Shown here piece by piece: positions 27,107 to 36,857 of a DNA stretch of 64,000 nucleotides. The notes under the pieces are model-generated. The model was given only the letters and a program-made list of their open reading frames with translations. It searched no databases and was not told where the DNA came from. The translations under genes and the position numbers were made by a program. The DNA is from Polaromonas sp. YR568 (lineage in GTDB: Bacteria > Pseudomonadota > Gammaproteobacteria > Burkholderiales > Burkholderiaceae_C): contig NZ_FPBM01000004.1 in assembly GCF_900116715.1 (NCBI RefSeq), positions 310,001 through 374,000 on the forward strand, in the 5' to 3' direction. Within the stretch, counting starts at the first letter, position 1; each line of letters begins with the position of its first letter.

Positions 27107-28000
27107 TTACTGCGGCGCGATTTTGGCGCCGGTGATTTTTTCCTGTGCCTTCACCAGTGCCGGCACAAACTCCTTGCCGTGGCCCAGCGCGCTGGCGGTG
27201 GCCAGGCTCTGGTGCACCGCTTCGCCGACGTAAGAGGGCACGTTCACCATCTCTGCCAGGTGGGTGTAGTAACGCAAATCCTTGCGCGCGTTGTCCAGCT
27301 CAAACTTGATGCCCGCAAAATCACCACCCAGGGTTTTGGCCATGGCCTGGAAGAGGCCCGAGTTCACCGCGCCGGCTGAGATCACATCCACCAGCTTTTG
27401 CGGCTGAATGCCCGCCAGCGCGCCCACGGCAAAAGCCTCGGCCGTGGCCGTGCAGATTGCCTGGCCGATGAAGTTGTTGAGCAGCTTGATCACATGGCCG
27501 GCGCTGGGGCCGCCCACATGGAAGATGTTTTCGCAGTAAGCCGCCAGCACCGGGCGGATCTTGTCGAACACCGCCTGCTCGGCGCCCACCATGGTGTTGA
27601 GCTTGCCCAGCTCAGCCTCGACCGGCGTGCGTGCCAGCGGCGCGTCGACCAGCGTGGCGCCGTGCTGCGCGCACAGCGCGGCCAGGCGGCGGGTGGATTC
27701 GGGCTCGCTGGTGGAGGTGTCGATCACGATCAGGCCAGCCTTGGCTTTGGACAACACGCCGTTGGCGCCCAGCAGGACTTCTTCGACTTGCGGTGATCCC
27801 GTCACGCAGATCACCACGGCGTCACAGGCGCCGAGCTCAGCCGCGCTGCCTGCCCGCTTGGCGCCGGCGGCCAGCAGGTCGGCCACACGCTCGGTGTTGC
27901 GGTGAACGGTGAGGCTCACGTCAAAGCCCTTGGCCTGCAGGTTTTTCGCAATGCCATGGCCCATCAAGCCTGATGCGCCAATGACGCCTATGTGTTTCAT
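27107..28000 (-). CDS. NAD(P)-dependent dehydrogenase, 3-hydroxyisobutyrate dehydrogenase family
   Basis: 297 residues. Rossmann start IGVIGASGLMGHGIAKNL, substrate loop DAPLARTPVEAELGKL, and catalytic Lys in GHVIKLLNNFIGQA. Oxidises a beta-hydroxyacid (3-hydroxyisobutyrate, tartronate semialdehyde and similar). The first loop reads GASGLMG rather than GLGxMG, a mild departure. Part of a minus-strand group with panE-like reductase and a Bug receptor. Confidence 0.88.
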   Translation of the reverse strand: MKHIGVIGASGLMGHGIAKNLQAKGFDVSLTVHRNTERVADLLAAGAKRAGSAAELGACDAVVICVTGSPQVEEVLLGANGVLSKAKAGLIVIDTSTSEPESTRRLAALCAQHGATLVDAPLARTPVEAELGKLNTMVGAEQAVFDKIRPVLAAYCENIFHVGGPSAGHVIKLLNNFIGQAICTATAEAFAVGALAGIQPQKLVDVISAGAVNSGLFQAMAKTLGGDFAGIKFELDNARKDLRYYTHLAEMVNVPSYVGEAVHQSLATASALGHGKEFVPALVKAQEKITGAKIAPQ

Positions 28001-28054
28001 GTTGTCTCCTGGGAAAACGGGGTTGGGAAATGAATGCCGCGGTGAAGGGGTGCG

Positions 28055-29029
28055 CTAGTACAGGCCTTTGACCTGCGCCTGCAGCCGCGCCAGGCCGAGC
28101 AAGGCGTTGGTAAACGGCGTAGGCACTTGCGTCAGCTCGCCAAGCTCCTTGACCGCCGTGACCAGCGCATCCAGCTCCACCGGTTTGCCGGCTTCGATGT
28201 CCTGCAGCATGGAGGTCTTGAACGCACCCAGCTTGCGTGTGATGACGTGCCGCTCGGCGGGCGTCTGGTTGATCGGGATGCCGATGCGCGCGCCTATCTC
28301 TTTGGCTTCGAGCATCACGCTGTGGGTAAAGCCCGTCACCAGCTCATCGTCCAGGACGCGGTCCATGGTCGCGCCGGTCAGTGCGCTGATCGGGTTGGCC
28401 GTCATGTTGCCCCAGAGCTTGAACCAGATGTCTTTCTGGATCTGCTCGGACACCGGCGCTTCAAAGCCGGCCTTTTCGAGCAGGGCGGCGAGCTGCTGAA
28501 CGCGCGCGGTTTGTTCGCCGGAGGGCTCGCCGATGATGAGCTTGTTGCCGAAGTGGTGATGCACCTGGCCGGGCTCGTCAAGCGAGCAGCTGGCATGCAC
28601 CACGCAGCCGATGATGTGTTGTGCCGGGATGGCCTGGGCCAAGGCGCCGGTCGGATCGACCGACTTCAGCCGCTGGCCGGCCAGCGCACCGCCAAAGCCC
28701 TGCAAAAACCACCAGGGCACGCCGTTCATGGCGGTTAGCACGATAGTGTTTGGGCCGATCAGCGGTGCGATATGGCGCACGACTTCCGGCAGGGAGGGCG
28801 CTTTGACGGCCAGCACCACAAGGTCTTGCACACCCAGCTCAGCCGGCGAAGCGCTGGAGGTCACGGCCTGCGACGTGACCTCACCCGCTTGGTTTAAGCG
28901 CAGCCCGTGCAATTGCAAGGCCGCGAGCGTGGCGCCGCGCGCCACCACACTCACCTCACAGCCCGCACGCGCCAAGCCCATACCGATCCAGCCGCCAATG
29001 GCGCCTGCGCCGTAAATGCACACTTTCAT
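28055..29029 (-). CDS. panE: 2-dehydropantoate 2-reductase family protein
   Basis: 324 residues. CIYGAGAIGGWIGMGLARAG NADP-binding start; the ketopantoate reductase C-terminal domain has the catalytic Lys region and LGAFKTSMLQDIEAGKPVELDALV, the standard signature. Converts ketopantoate to pantoate for pantothenate, but genomes of this family carry several paralogues, and the neighbours here are catabolic, so another keto-acid may be the substrate. Confidence 0.82.
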   Translation of the reverse strand: MKVCIYGAGAIGGWIGMGLARAGCEVSVVARGATLAALQLHGLRLNQAGEVTSQAVTSSASPAELGVQDLVVLAVKAPSLPEVVRHIAPLIGPNTIVLTAMNGVPWWFLQGFGGALAGQRLKSVDPTGALAQAIPAQHIIGCVVHASCSLDEPGQVHHHFGNKLIIGEPSGEQTARVQQLAALLEKAGFEAPVSEQIQKDIWFKLWGNMTANPISALTGATMDRVLDDELVTGFTHSVMLEAKEIGARIGIPINQTPAERHVITRKLGAFKTSMLQDIEAGKPVELDALVTAVKELGELTQVPTPFTNALLGLARLQAQVKGLY

Positions 29030-29058
29030 TCGATGCGTCCTGATCTATCAGTGAAATC

Positions 29059-29118
29059 GGGCTCTAGCCCAATAAAGATGAGCGTAAGCAGCTCCTGAAT
29101 TAATAGCGTAGGTTTTTA
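29059..29118 (-). repeat. intergenic repeat family B, copy 2
   Basis: Read on the minus strand it begins TAAAAACCT, where TAA is the stop codon of the Bug receptor gene, then GCTATTAATTCAGGAGCTGC and TTACGCTC, ending in a GGGCT/AGCCC dyad. Matches copy 1 (21096-21160) at most positions of the first 35 bases. Confidence 0.75.
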
Positions 29119-30102
29119 GCCCTCTGGCGTAAAGCCGACTGCCTTGACTAGCGGACCCCACAGCTCAGTGTCTGCCTTGAGCATCGCAGCCAGCTGGGCC
29201 GGCGAGGTAGGCGCGACTTCCAGGTAAGACACGGCCAGCCCGTCGATCACGTCCTGCGAGGCCAGTGCCGAGCGGATGCCGGCGTTCAGGCGCTGCACCA
29301 CGTCCTGCGGCGCCTTGGCGGGCAGGAAGAAGCCAAACCATTCGGTAAACGCCATGTCCTTGAAGCCTTGCTCCACCAGCGTGGGCGTGTTGGGCGTGAA
29401 CTTGCCGCGCTTGGGGCCGCTGGTCGACAGCAGGCGGCATTTGCCGGCCGCCACATGCTGGGTGAATTCACCGGTTGGGCCGGATACTGCCGCGATCTGC
29501 CCGCCAATCATGTCGAGCACCGCAGGCTGCGTGCCGCGGAAGGCGACGTGGCGCAGGTCCACATTGCCGGCGCGGCCCAGCAGCGAGCCGATGAAGTGCG
29601 GCGACGAGCCGGCGGCGGGCGAGCCGAAGTTGGCCAGGCCCGGGTTGGCCTTGCACCAGGCGAGGAACTCGGGCACCGTCTTCACACTGGCCGGCACCAT
29701 GGGGCCGACGGCAAAGCCGTAGTCAAAAATCGCCGCGGCCGAGACCGGCGTCAGGTCGGCCACCGGGTCATAAGGCAGCTTTTTGTAGGTGTGCGGGTAG
29801 ATGCCCAGCATGGACATCGGTGTGAGCAGCACGGTGGCGCCGTCGGGTGCGGCGTTCTTGACGAACTGCACGGCGATCTGCCCGCCTGCGCCGGTCTTGT
29901 TCTCAACCACCGCGCTCTTGGCATAGCCGGGGTGCAGCTTGTCGGCCACGCGGCGCGAGACGATGTCGGCAGTGCCGCCGGGTGCAAAGCCGGCGATCAC
30001 CTTGGTGCTGTCAATCGCCTGGGCCCAGGCGCGCTGGCCGATGCCGGCCAGCAAGGCGGCGGCGCCGGTGGACTGGATGACGTGGCGGCGTGAGATGTTC
30101 AT
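29116..30102 (-). CDS. Bug family tripartite tricarboxylate transporter receptor
   Basis: 328 residues. Twin-arginine-like signal (SRRHVIQSTGAAALLAG, cleavage after WAQ) and the Bug core: FAPGGTADIVSRRVADKL, VENKTGAGGQIAVQFV, GSPAAGSSPHFIGSLL. Periplasmic binding protein for carboxylates; these receptors are greatly expanded in Burkholderiales and often stand without transporter genes, as here. Confidence 0.92.
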   Translation of the reverse strand: MNISRRHVIQSTGAAALLAGIGQRAWAQAIDSTKVIAGFAPGGTADIVSRRVADKLHPGYAKSAVVENKTGAGGQIAVQFVKNAAPDGATVLLTPMSMLGIYPHTYKKLPYDPVADLTPVSAAAIFDYGFAVGPMVPASVKTVPEFLAWCKANPGLANFGSPAAGSSPHFIGSLLGRAGNVDLRHVAFRGTQPAVLDMIGGQIAAVSGPTGEFTQHVAAGKCRLLSTSGPKRGKFTPNTPTLVEQGFKDMAFTEWFGFFLPAKAPQDVVQRLNAGIRSALASQDVIDGLAVSYLEVAPTSPAQLAAMLKADTELWGPLVKAVGFTPEG

Positions 30103-30153
30103 GGTGCGTTCCTTGGGTGTCGGTGGGAAGGAAAAGAGTCTGGAAAAAAGCCA

Positions 30154-30170
30154 GCAGACATTGTGTCTGC
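30154..30170 (-). terminator. terminator after the CHMI gene
   Basis: On the minus strand GCAGACA-CAA-TGTCTGC (30170 down to 30154) followed within a few bases by CTTTTTTCC. It lies between the CHMI stop and the Bug receptor start, so the two are probably separate transcripts. Confidence 0.65.
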
Positions 30171-30196
30171 AAGCCGGTGTTTTGTGTTGCGCAGGG

Positions 30197-30604
30197 TCAG
30201 GCCGGCGTCAAGTGCGCAGCCAGGTTGTTACGCTTGCCTTCATAGACCGGATGGCCTTCGTCGATCTGCAGCGTCATGCCCACGGCCTGGTTGGCAAACA
30301 CGGCCTCCAGGTGCGCGCTGGCGCTGGCCAGCAGGGTGTCGCCGGCGCGCTTTTTCAGCGCCTCGCTGCGGCCCGCGGTGATCAAGAGGTTCATATAGAT
30401 AAAGGCGCGGTCGGGCTGGCCGTCGGCCACAGCGAAATGCGGCGCCGGCCAGGCCATCACCCGCGTGCCGGACACAGGAAAGAGCGGCGCCACGCCGTCT
30501 TCACCGCGCAGCGCCACCAGCGTGGCGGCCAGGGTTTTGCACAGCGCGCCCATGTCGGTGGCGGCGTCGAGGTTGGCGGTGTATTCAATCTTCAGGTGCG
30601 GCAT
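30197..30604 (-). CDS. 5-carboxymethyl-2-hydroxymuconate isomerase family protein
   Basis: 135 residues. Begins MPHLKIEYTANLD with Pro2, the catalytic base of the tautomerase superfamily, and continues with GQPDRAFIYMNLLITAGRS, matching HpcD/CHMI. That enzyme isomerises a ring-cleavage product in homoprotocatechuate breakdown. No other hpc genes are near, so the true substrate is open. Confidence 0.82.
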   Translation of the reverse strand: MPHLKIEYTANLDAATDMGALCKTLAATLVALRGEDGVAPLFPVSGTRVMAWPAPHFAVADGQPDRAFIYMNLLITAGRSEALKKRAGDTLLASASAHLEAVFANQAVGMTLQIDEGHPVYEGKRNNLAAHLTPA

Positions 30605-30680
30605 GGCGGGGTTCTAAACAAAAGAGGGAAAGGAAGAGGGGTGGTTTGGCGGAGCCGCCATCATGACCAAGTTGCAAAAG

Positions 30681-30696
30681 CTGGTTATTTGTACAG
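30681..30696 (+). promoter_or_regulatory. LexA-box-like palindrome before radA
   Basis: CTGGTTATTTGTACAG fits CTG-N10-CAG, with a perfect right half ACAGTA but CTGG instead of CTGT on the left. It ends 11 bases before the radA ATG, where a bound repressor would block transcription. SOS control of a DNA repair gene is plausible; binding is not shown. Confidence 0.4.
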
Positions 30697-30707
30697 TAAT
30701 ATCACGC

Positions 30708-32087
<1,380 letters not shown>

Positions 32088-32107
32088 GACATTGCACAAT
32101 CGACGTC

Positions 32108-32929
32108 ATGAAGCTCGCCGTCATCTCCGACATCCACGGCAACCTGCCGGCGCTTCAGGCCGTGCTGGCCGACATTGCCACGCAGGGCGTCGGCCAGACC
32201 GTGAACCTGGGCGACATCCTGAGCGGGCCGTTGCAGCCCGCCGAAACGGCCGACCTGCTGATGGCTCGCAACTTGACCACAATTCGCGGCAACCATGAGC
32301 GGCAGGTGCTGGACCTGATCGACCAGGGCCAGCCTTTTGATCCGCTCAGCACCGACGGCTATACCGCCGGCCAATTGACGGCGGCCCAGTGCGAGTGGAT
32401 CCGGTCTTTGCCCGCGCGCCTGGAGCTTGCCGGTGGCGACGTGCTGCTGTGTCACGGCACGCCGCAGAGCGATTTGATCTACTGGCTGGAAACCACCGAG
32501 CCCGGCTTTACCGGTGAATTTACCGGTGAAGGCGCCGCCCACCCCACCGGCCACCCAACCGGTATCAGGCCCGCCACATCCGGTGAAGTGGCCCAGCGCC
32601 TGGGCGCGGCGGGGCAGGCCGGGCACTCGTTGATTCTGTGCGGCCACACCCATGTGCCGCGCATGGTGCAGTGCGGCGAGGTGCTTATCGTCAACCCCGG
32701 CAGCGTGGGCCTGCAGGCCTATGACGACGAACATCCGCACCCGCACGTGGTGGAAAACGGCGCGCCGCATGCCCGCTACGCCATCGTGGAAAAAACCGGC
32801 CTGGGCTGGCAGGTGGACTTGCGCGCCGTGCCTTATGGCCACCTGGCGCAGTCCAGGGTGGCGGCCGGCCGCGGGCGCGCCGACTGGGCTTATGCGCTGG
32901 CCACGGGCTGGGCGAAACGCAACGCCTGA
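32108..32929 (+). CDS. metallophosphoesterase (calcineurin-like)
   Basis: 273 residues. ISDIHGNLPALQAVL, VNLGDILSG, IRGNHERQV and LILCGHTHVPRMV give the full set of metal ligands of the YfcE/MPE family. Probably hydrolyses phosphodiesters in the cytoplasm. Residues around 135-155 contain a small repeat (TGEFTGEGAAHPTGHPTG) not typical of the family. 20 bp after radA. Confidence 0.88.
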   Translation: MKLAVISDIHGNLPALQAVLADIATQGVGQTVNLGDILSGPLQPAETADLLMARNLTTIRGNHERQVLDLIDQGQPFDPLSTDGYTAGQLTAAQCEWIRSLPARLELAGGDVLLCHGTPQSDLIYWLETTEPGFTGEFTGEGAAHPTGHPTGIRPATSGEVAQRLGAAGQAGHSLILCGHTHVPRMVQCGEVLIVNPGSVGLQAYDDEHPHPHVVENGAPHARYAIVEKTGLGWQVDLRAVPYGHLAQSRVAAGRGRADWAYALATGWAKRNA

Positions 32930-33087
32930 CCTGGTGCTACTAAAAATACAGCCATAGCTCCCTATGGAGTATGGGTAAACAGGCGCTTTCTTTCGGGAAA
33001 ATGGGTTCAGCGCCGCCAGCGGGCTTTTTTCGGCCCGCTACGCACTCCCCGCAGCGCCGGCGGCCCGGGGGCTGCGAAAATAAGGCC

Positions 33088-33522
33088 ATGAACTTCCAGA
33101 AAATTCTTGTTCCCATCGCCGGCGTTGCAATCATCGTGCTGGCTTACCGTTTTTATGGCTGGGCCGGCGTGGCCGCCGTGGCCAGCGGCCTGGTGATGTG
33201 GATGCTGCTGCATTTCACTCGCATCATGCAGGTCTTGAAACGCGCGGCCAACCGGCCTATCGGCTATGTCGACAGCGCCGTCATGCTCAACGCCAAACTC
33301 AAGCCCGGCATGACGCTGCTGCATGTGGTGGCCATGACGCACTCGCTGGGCGAGCTGAAGTCGCCCAAGGACGAGCAGCCCGAAATCTTCCGCTGGGCCG
33401 ACGCCGGCGAGTCGGCTGTCACCTGCACCTTTGTGGGCGGCAAGCTGGCCCACCATGAGTTGTTCCGGCCGGCGCCGGAGGCGGCTGAGGTCATTTCCAC
33501 GCCGGCCCCGCCCGCCCCGTAA
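33088..33522 (+). CDS. small membrane protein, unknown function
   Basis: 144 residues. Two helices at the N-terminus (about 6-40), then a soluble region (RPIGYVDSAVMLNAKLKPGMTLLHVVAMTHSLGEL) and a Pro/Ala tail. Conserved-looking but not a family I can name. The ATG at 33088 is chosen because the preceding region has repeats and stem-loops rather than coding character. Confidence 0.65.
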   Translation: MNFQKILVPIAGVAIIVLAYRFYGWAGVAAVASGLVMWMLLHFTRIMQVLKRAANRPIGYVDSAVMLNAKLKPGMTLLHVVAMTHSLGELKSPKDEQPEIFRWADAGESAVTCTFVGGKLAHHELFRPAPEAAEVISTPAPPAP

Positions 33523-33624
33523 AATCCGTGATTCAGGTTTTCCGGGTGCCGCCTTGCGGCGCGCCCGGTCTTCCTTGCCTATTCAGCCCCAACCGCATCA
33601 CCCCACTTACAACAGGATTCCATC

Positions 33625-34563
33625 ATGTCCCCAGTAGTACCCTCCATGGCAGACCGCGACGGCAAAATCTGGATGGACGGCCAGATGGTCGATTGGCGCG
33701 ATGCCAAGATCCATGTGCTGAGCCACACCCTGCATTACGGCTGCGGCGCGTTTGAAGGCGTGCGTGCCTACAAGGGCGCCGGCGGCACGGCGGTCTTTCG
33801 CCTTGAAGAGCACACCGAGCGCCTCTTCAACAGCGCCAAGATCCTGCGCATGAAGATTCCCTTTACCCAGGATCAGGTCAACGAAGCCACCAAAGCCGTC
33901 GTGCGCGAGAACAAGCTGGAGTCCTGCTACATCCGCCCGCTGACCTGGATCGGCTCGCAAAAACTCGGCGTCAGCCCCAAGGGCAACCAGATCCACCTGA
34001 TGGTCGCCGCCTGGGCCTGGGGCGCTTACCTGGGTGAAGACGGCATGAAACGCGGCATCCGCGTGAAGACCTCCAGCTACACCCGCCACCACGTCAACAT
34101 CACCATGACGCAGGCCAAGGCGGTGAGCAACTACACCAACTCCATCCTGGCCAACATGGAAGCGCTGGACGACGGTTACGACGAGGCGCTGCTGCTGGAT
34201 GCCTCTGGTTTTGTCAGCGAAGGCGCGGGCGAAAATATCTTTGTGATTAAGGGCGGCGTGGTCTACACGCCCGATCTCTCGGCCGGCGCGCTCAACGGCA
34301 TCACCCGCAACACCATCCTGCACATCTGCAAGGACCTGGGCCTGGAACTCGTGCAAAAGCGCATCACGCGCGACGAGGTGTACATCGCCGACGAAGCTTT
34401 CTTCACCGGCACGGCCGCTGAAGTCACGCCTATCCGCGAACTCGACCGCATCGAAATCGGCGCCGGCTCGCGTGGCCCCATCACCGAGAAAATCCAGAGC
34501 GCATTCTTTGACATCGTCAACGGCCGCAATCCCAAGTACGCCCACTGGCTCGCCAAAGTCTGA
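33625..34563 (+). CDS. ilvE: branched-chain amino acid aminotransferase
   Basis: 312 residues, class IV PLP aminotransferase. HYGCGAFEGVRAYKG and SGFVSEGAGENIFVIK are family signatures; Lys165 in MTQAKAVSNY binds PLP. Catalyses the last step of Leu, Ile and Val synthesis in the cytoplasm. A GC-rich stem-loop around 33540-33567 precedes it. Confidence 0.94.
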   Translation: MSPVVPSMADRDGKIWMDGQMVDWRDAKIHVLSHTLHYGCGAFEGVRAYKGAGGTAVFRLEEHTERLFNSAKILRMKIPFTQDQVNEATKAVVRENKLESCYIRPLTWIGSQKLGVSPKGNQIHLMVAAWAWGAYLGEDGMKRGIRVKTSSYTRHHVNITMTQAKAVSNYTNSILANMEALDDGYDEALLLDASGFVSEGAGENIFVIKGGVVYTPDLSAGALNGITRNTILHICKDLGLELVQKRITRDEVYIADEAFFTGTAAEVTPIRELDRIEIGAGSRGPITEKIQSAFFDIVNGRNPKYAHWLAKV

Positions 34564-34593
34564 AGCACAGACTCGCTTACTGAAAGCCCCAAG

Positions 34594-34821
34594 ATGAGCA
34601 CCCCCACCACGACCACCCATTCCTCCGCCGTCGAACTGCTGGCCTCCGACCTGAACGCCCAGGGCGGTGTCTACTGCCCCAGCCCCAAGGCCGACATGAA
34701 AATCTGGAACAGCCACCCCAAGGTCTACCTGGACGTGGCGCGCACCGGTAGCGCCAAGTGCCCGTACTGCGGTACGGTTTACTCGCTGAAAGCGGGTGAG
34801 CATTTCGGCGGCGGACATTGA
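34594..34821 (+). CDS. zinc-finger domain protein (zf-CHCC type)
   Basis: 75 residues. The motif VYCPSPKADMKIWNSHPKVY followed by AKCPYCGTVY and a terminal GGGH supplies Cys/His zinc ligands of the zf-CHCC family related to the NDUFS6 subunit. 30 bp after ilvE and 36 bp before waaF; the ilvE - zf - waaF order is common in Burkholderiales. Confidence 0.9.
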   Translation: MSTPTTTTHSSAVELLASDLNAQGGVYCPSPKADMKIWNSHPKVYLDVARTGSAKCPYCGTVYSLKAGEHFGGGH

Positions 34822-34857
34822 CCAACCCCGAAGCGGCCTGCCGCAACGGATTGTTTG

Positions 34858-35865
34858 ATGCCTGAATCGCTCATCATCGCCCCACAGTGGATTGGGGACG
34901 CGGTGATGACTGAGCCGCTGATGCGGCGCTTGCATACGCGCGGCGAGCGCCTCACGGTAGGCGCCTTGCCCTGGGTCGCACCGGTCTACCGCGCCATGCC
35001 GCAGGTGGCCGATGTCATTGAGTTTCCCTTCGCCCACGGCGGCCTGCAGTTCCGCGAGCGCCGTGCGATTGCCAAACGCATCGAAGGCCGGTTCGACAAA
35101 GCGTATGTCCTGCCCAACTCGCTGAAAAGCGCGCTGCTGCCGTTTCTGGCGAGCATCCCGGAGCGCATCGGCTACTTCGGCGAGGCGCGTGTGGGCCTGC
35201 TCACGCACCGGCTCAAAAACCCGAAAAACAAGCCGCCCATGGTGGCGTTTTATTCCGCGCTTAGCGGCGGCACGGACCTGGACGCAGACCAGCCGCAACT
35301 GCAGATGGCGCCGGCCGAGATTGACAGCGCGCTGGCAGCGCTGGGCCTGCAGCGCGGCGGGTACCACGTGTTCGCGCCCGGCGCTGAATACGGCCCGGCC
35401 AAGCGCTGGCCTGCCAGCCATTTCTCAGAGCTCGCCGCCCGGCTGGCCTTGCCCGTGGTGCTGCTCGGCTCGGGCAAAGAGGCGGCGCTGGGCGAGGAAA
35501 TCGCCGCGCCGGTGAATGCCGCGCAGCCCGGCAAATGCCTGAACTTCGCGGGCAAGACCTCGCTGGTGCAGGCGCTGTGCCTGATCGCCGCCAGCCACAG
35601 CACCATCAGCAATGACTCGGGCCTGATGCATGTGGCCGCCGCTTTCGGCGTGCCGCAGGTCGCGATTTTTGGCTCGTCCAGCCCGCTGCATACGCCGCCG
35701 CTGAGCGACAAGGCCGTGGTGCTTTGGCTCAAGGCCGACGCGGCCTACCAGCCGCCGCTGGACTGCGCGCCCTGTTTTGAGCGTGAATGCCCGCTGGGCC
35801 ATACGCGCTGCCTCAACGACATCAGCGCCGACCGCGTGTTGTCGGCGCTGGCCCCGGCTTCTTAG
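34858..35865 (+). CDS. waaF: lipopolysaccharide heptosyltransferase II
   Basis: 335 residues, GT9 family. Start IIAPQWIGDAVMTEPLMRRL, the nucleotide-sugar motif FAPGAEYGPAKRWPASHF and SNDSGLMHVAAAFGVPQVAIFGSSSP are diagnostic. Adds the second heptose to the LPS inner core at the inner membrane. The ATG at 34858 is preferred over the TTG one codon earlier. Its last 4 bases overlap the convergent CMD gene. Confidence 0.93.
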   Translation: MPESLIIAPQWIGDAVMTEPLMRRLHTRGERLTVGALPWVAPVYRAMPQVADVIEFPFAHGGLQFRERRAIAKRIEGRFDKAYVLPNSLKSALLPFLASIPERIGYFGEARVGLLTHRLKNPKNKPPMVAFYSALSGGTDLDADQPQLQMAPAEIDSALAALGLQRGGYHVFAPGAEYGPAKRWPASHFSELAARLALPVVLLGSGKEAALGEEIAAPVNAAQPGKCLNFAGKTSLVQALCLIAASHSTISNDSGLMHVAAAFGVPQVAIFGSSSPLHTPPLSDKAVVLWLKADAAYQPPLDCAPCFERECPLGHTRCLNDISADRVLSALAPAS

Positions 35866-36503
35866 GCGGGGAAGGCCGACAGGGGCGCCACGCCCGGTTT
35901 GGCCAGCGCAGGCGTGCGCGCCACGTTCATCACCCAGCACACCATCACGAAATAGCCGACCAGGCTGACCAGCTCGACCACGCCCTGCTCGCCGAAGGTT
36001 TTGACTGCCGCGGCATAGGTGGCGTCGCTGCAGCCGTGCTGCCTCAGCACTTCGAAGGCCAGGTCCAGCGCGACGGCTTCGTCGTCGGCCATGCCCCGGG
36101 GCTGCCGGCCCTCGGCAATCGCGTCCACGGTGGACTGGGCCACGCCCGCCGCCACCGCCAGGGGCGCATGCATCACCCACTCGAACTGGTTGGCGGTGTG
36201 CCGGGCTGCCACGCAGGTCGCCAGTTCGCGGATACGCGCATCCAGCGGGCTCTCAAAGCGCAGGTAGGCGCCCACATCGCCAATACGGCCCATGAGCTGC
36301 GGGCTGCGCAACAGGGGGATAAAGGGGCCGAACACCGCCTTGCGCGGCCCGGCAATGATGGCGTCGGCGGCCTCGCGTTGCGCGGGCGACATGGCGTCGC
36401 GGGCCGGCAGCGGCATCCGCTCTTCGGTGGAGGGGAAGAAGCCCTGCGGTGCGTTGGCGGGTGGCGCGGGTGGCATGGATGGGGGCGTGCTGCTTGTGCT
36501 CAT
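35862..36503 (-). CDS. carboxymuconolactone decarboxylase (CMD/AhpD-like) family protein
   Basis: 213 residues. A Pro/Ser-rich N-terminus (1-25) precedes the helical CMD fold (DARIRELATCVAARHTANQFEW, QHGCSDATYAAAVKTFGEQGVVELV). The proton-relay Cys of AhpD (CxxC) is reduced to one Cys, so peroxidase activity is doubtful. ATG at 36503. Function unknown. Confidence 0.82.
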   Translation of the reverse strand: MSTSSTPPSMPPAPPANAPQGFFPSTEERMPLPARDAMSPAQREAADAIIAGPRKAVFGPFIPLLRSPQLMGRIGDVGAYLRFESPLDARIRELATCVAARHTANQFEWVMHAPLAVAAGVAQSTVDAIAEGRQPRGMADDEAVALDLAFEVLRQHGCSDATYAAAVKTFGEQGVVELVSLVGYFVMVCWVMNVARTPALAKPGVAPLSAFPA

Positions 36504-36577
36504 GGTGTTTCCTGGGGTGCGGGTGGAAGGTGAACCCCATGAGCGTATCAAAGCGGTGCGCCGGCTACCCTCCGGGC

Positions 36578-36601
36578 AAAAAAAAGCCACCTTGCGGTGG
36601 C
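36578..36601 (-). terminator. rho-independent terminator, minus strand
   Basis: On the minus strand GCCACC-GCAA-GGTGGC (36601 to 36586) followed by eight T (36585-36578). GNRA tetraloop and perfect 6-bp stem. It ends either the histidine-kinase transcript, 250 nt downstream of its stop, or a separate small RNA in 36602-36780. Confidence 0.9.
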
Positions 36602-36775
36602 CTGGATAAATTCTCCTGCTGGAGAACGTCGTTGGGAGATCAAACGAAATGCTCTGCCGGGTTGGGTTGTTATGAGCGAGCTTTCCCGGCTTTTGTCTGG
36701 AGACCTTTGTGTTGTGACAGCAACGCCTTAAATATCGCCGATTGCATGCAATTTGGCCATTCTCTAATTAGATGA
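36579..36775 (-). ncRNA. candidate small RNA between the histidine kinase and CMD genes
   Basis: The 354-base gap 36504-36857 has no credible protein gene. On the minus strand it holds three hairpins in series: GCCGGG...CCCGGC (about 36690-36656), TTCTCC-AGCA-GGAGAA (36626-36611), and the terminator at 36601-36578. A start near 36760-36775, after an AT-rich stretch (36725-36775), would give a transcript of about 180-200 nt. Could instead be a long 3' UTR of the kinase gene. No known family recognised. Confidence 0.4.
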
Positions 36776-36857
36776 GGACGTCCAGTTTTATGGCTGTTTT
36801 TGAAGACTTTGTGATTCATCAACGGGTGCCGGTTGATCCATCCTTCTTAATCGGCCG

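Noticed and set aside
32940-33087. Possible further copy of repeat family A or B in the gap after the metallophosphoesterase
   Set aside because: Only short resemblances (GCTAC, GCAGCGCCGG) are seen. It does hold hairpins (AGCGGGC/GCCCGCT at about 33019-33040) but not enough shared blocks.
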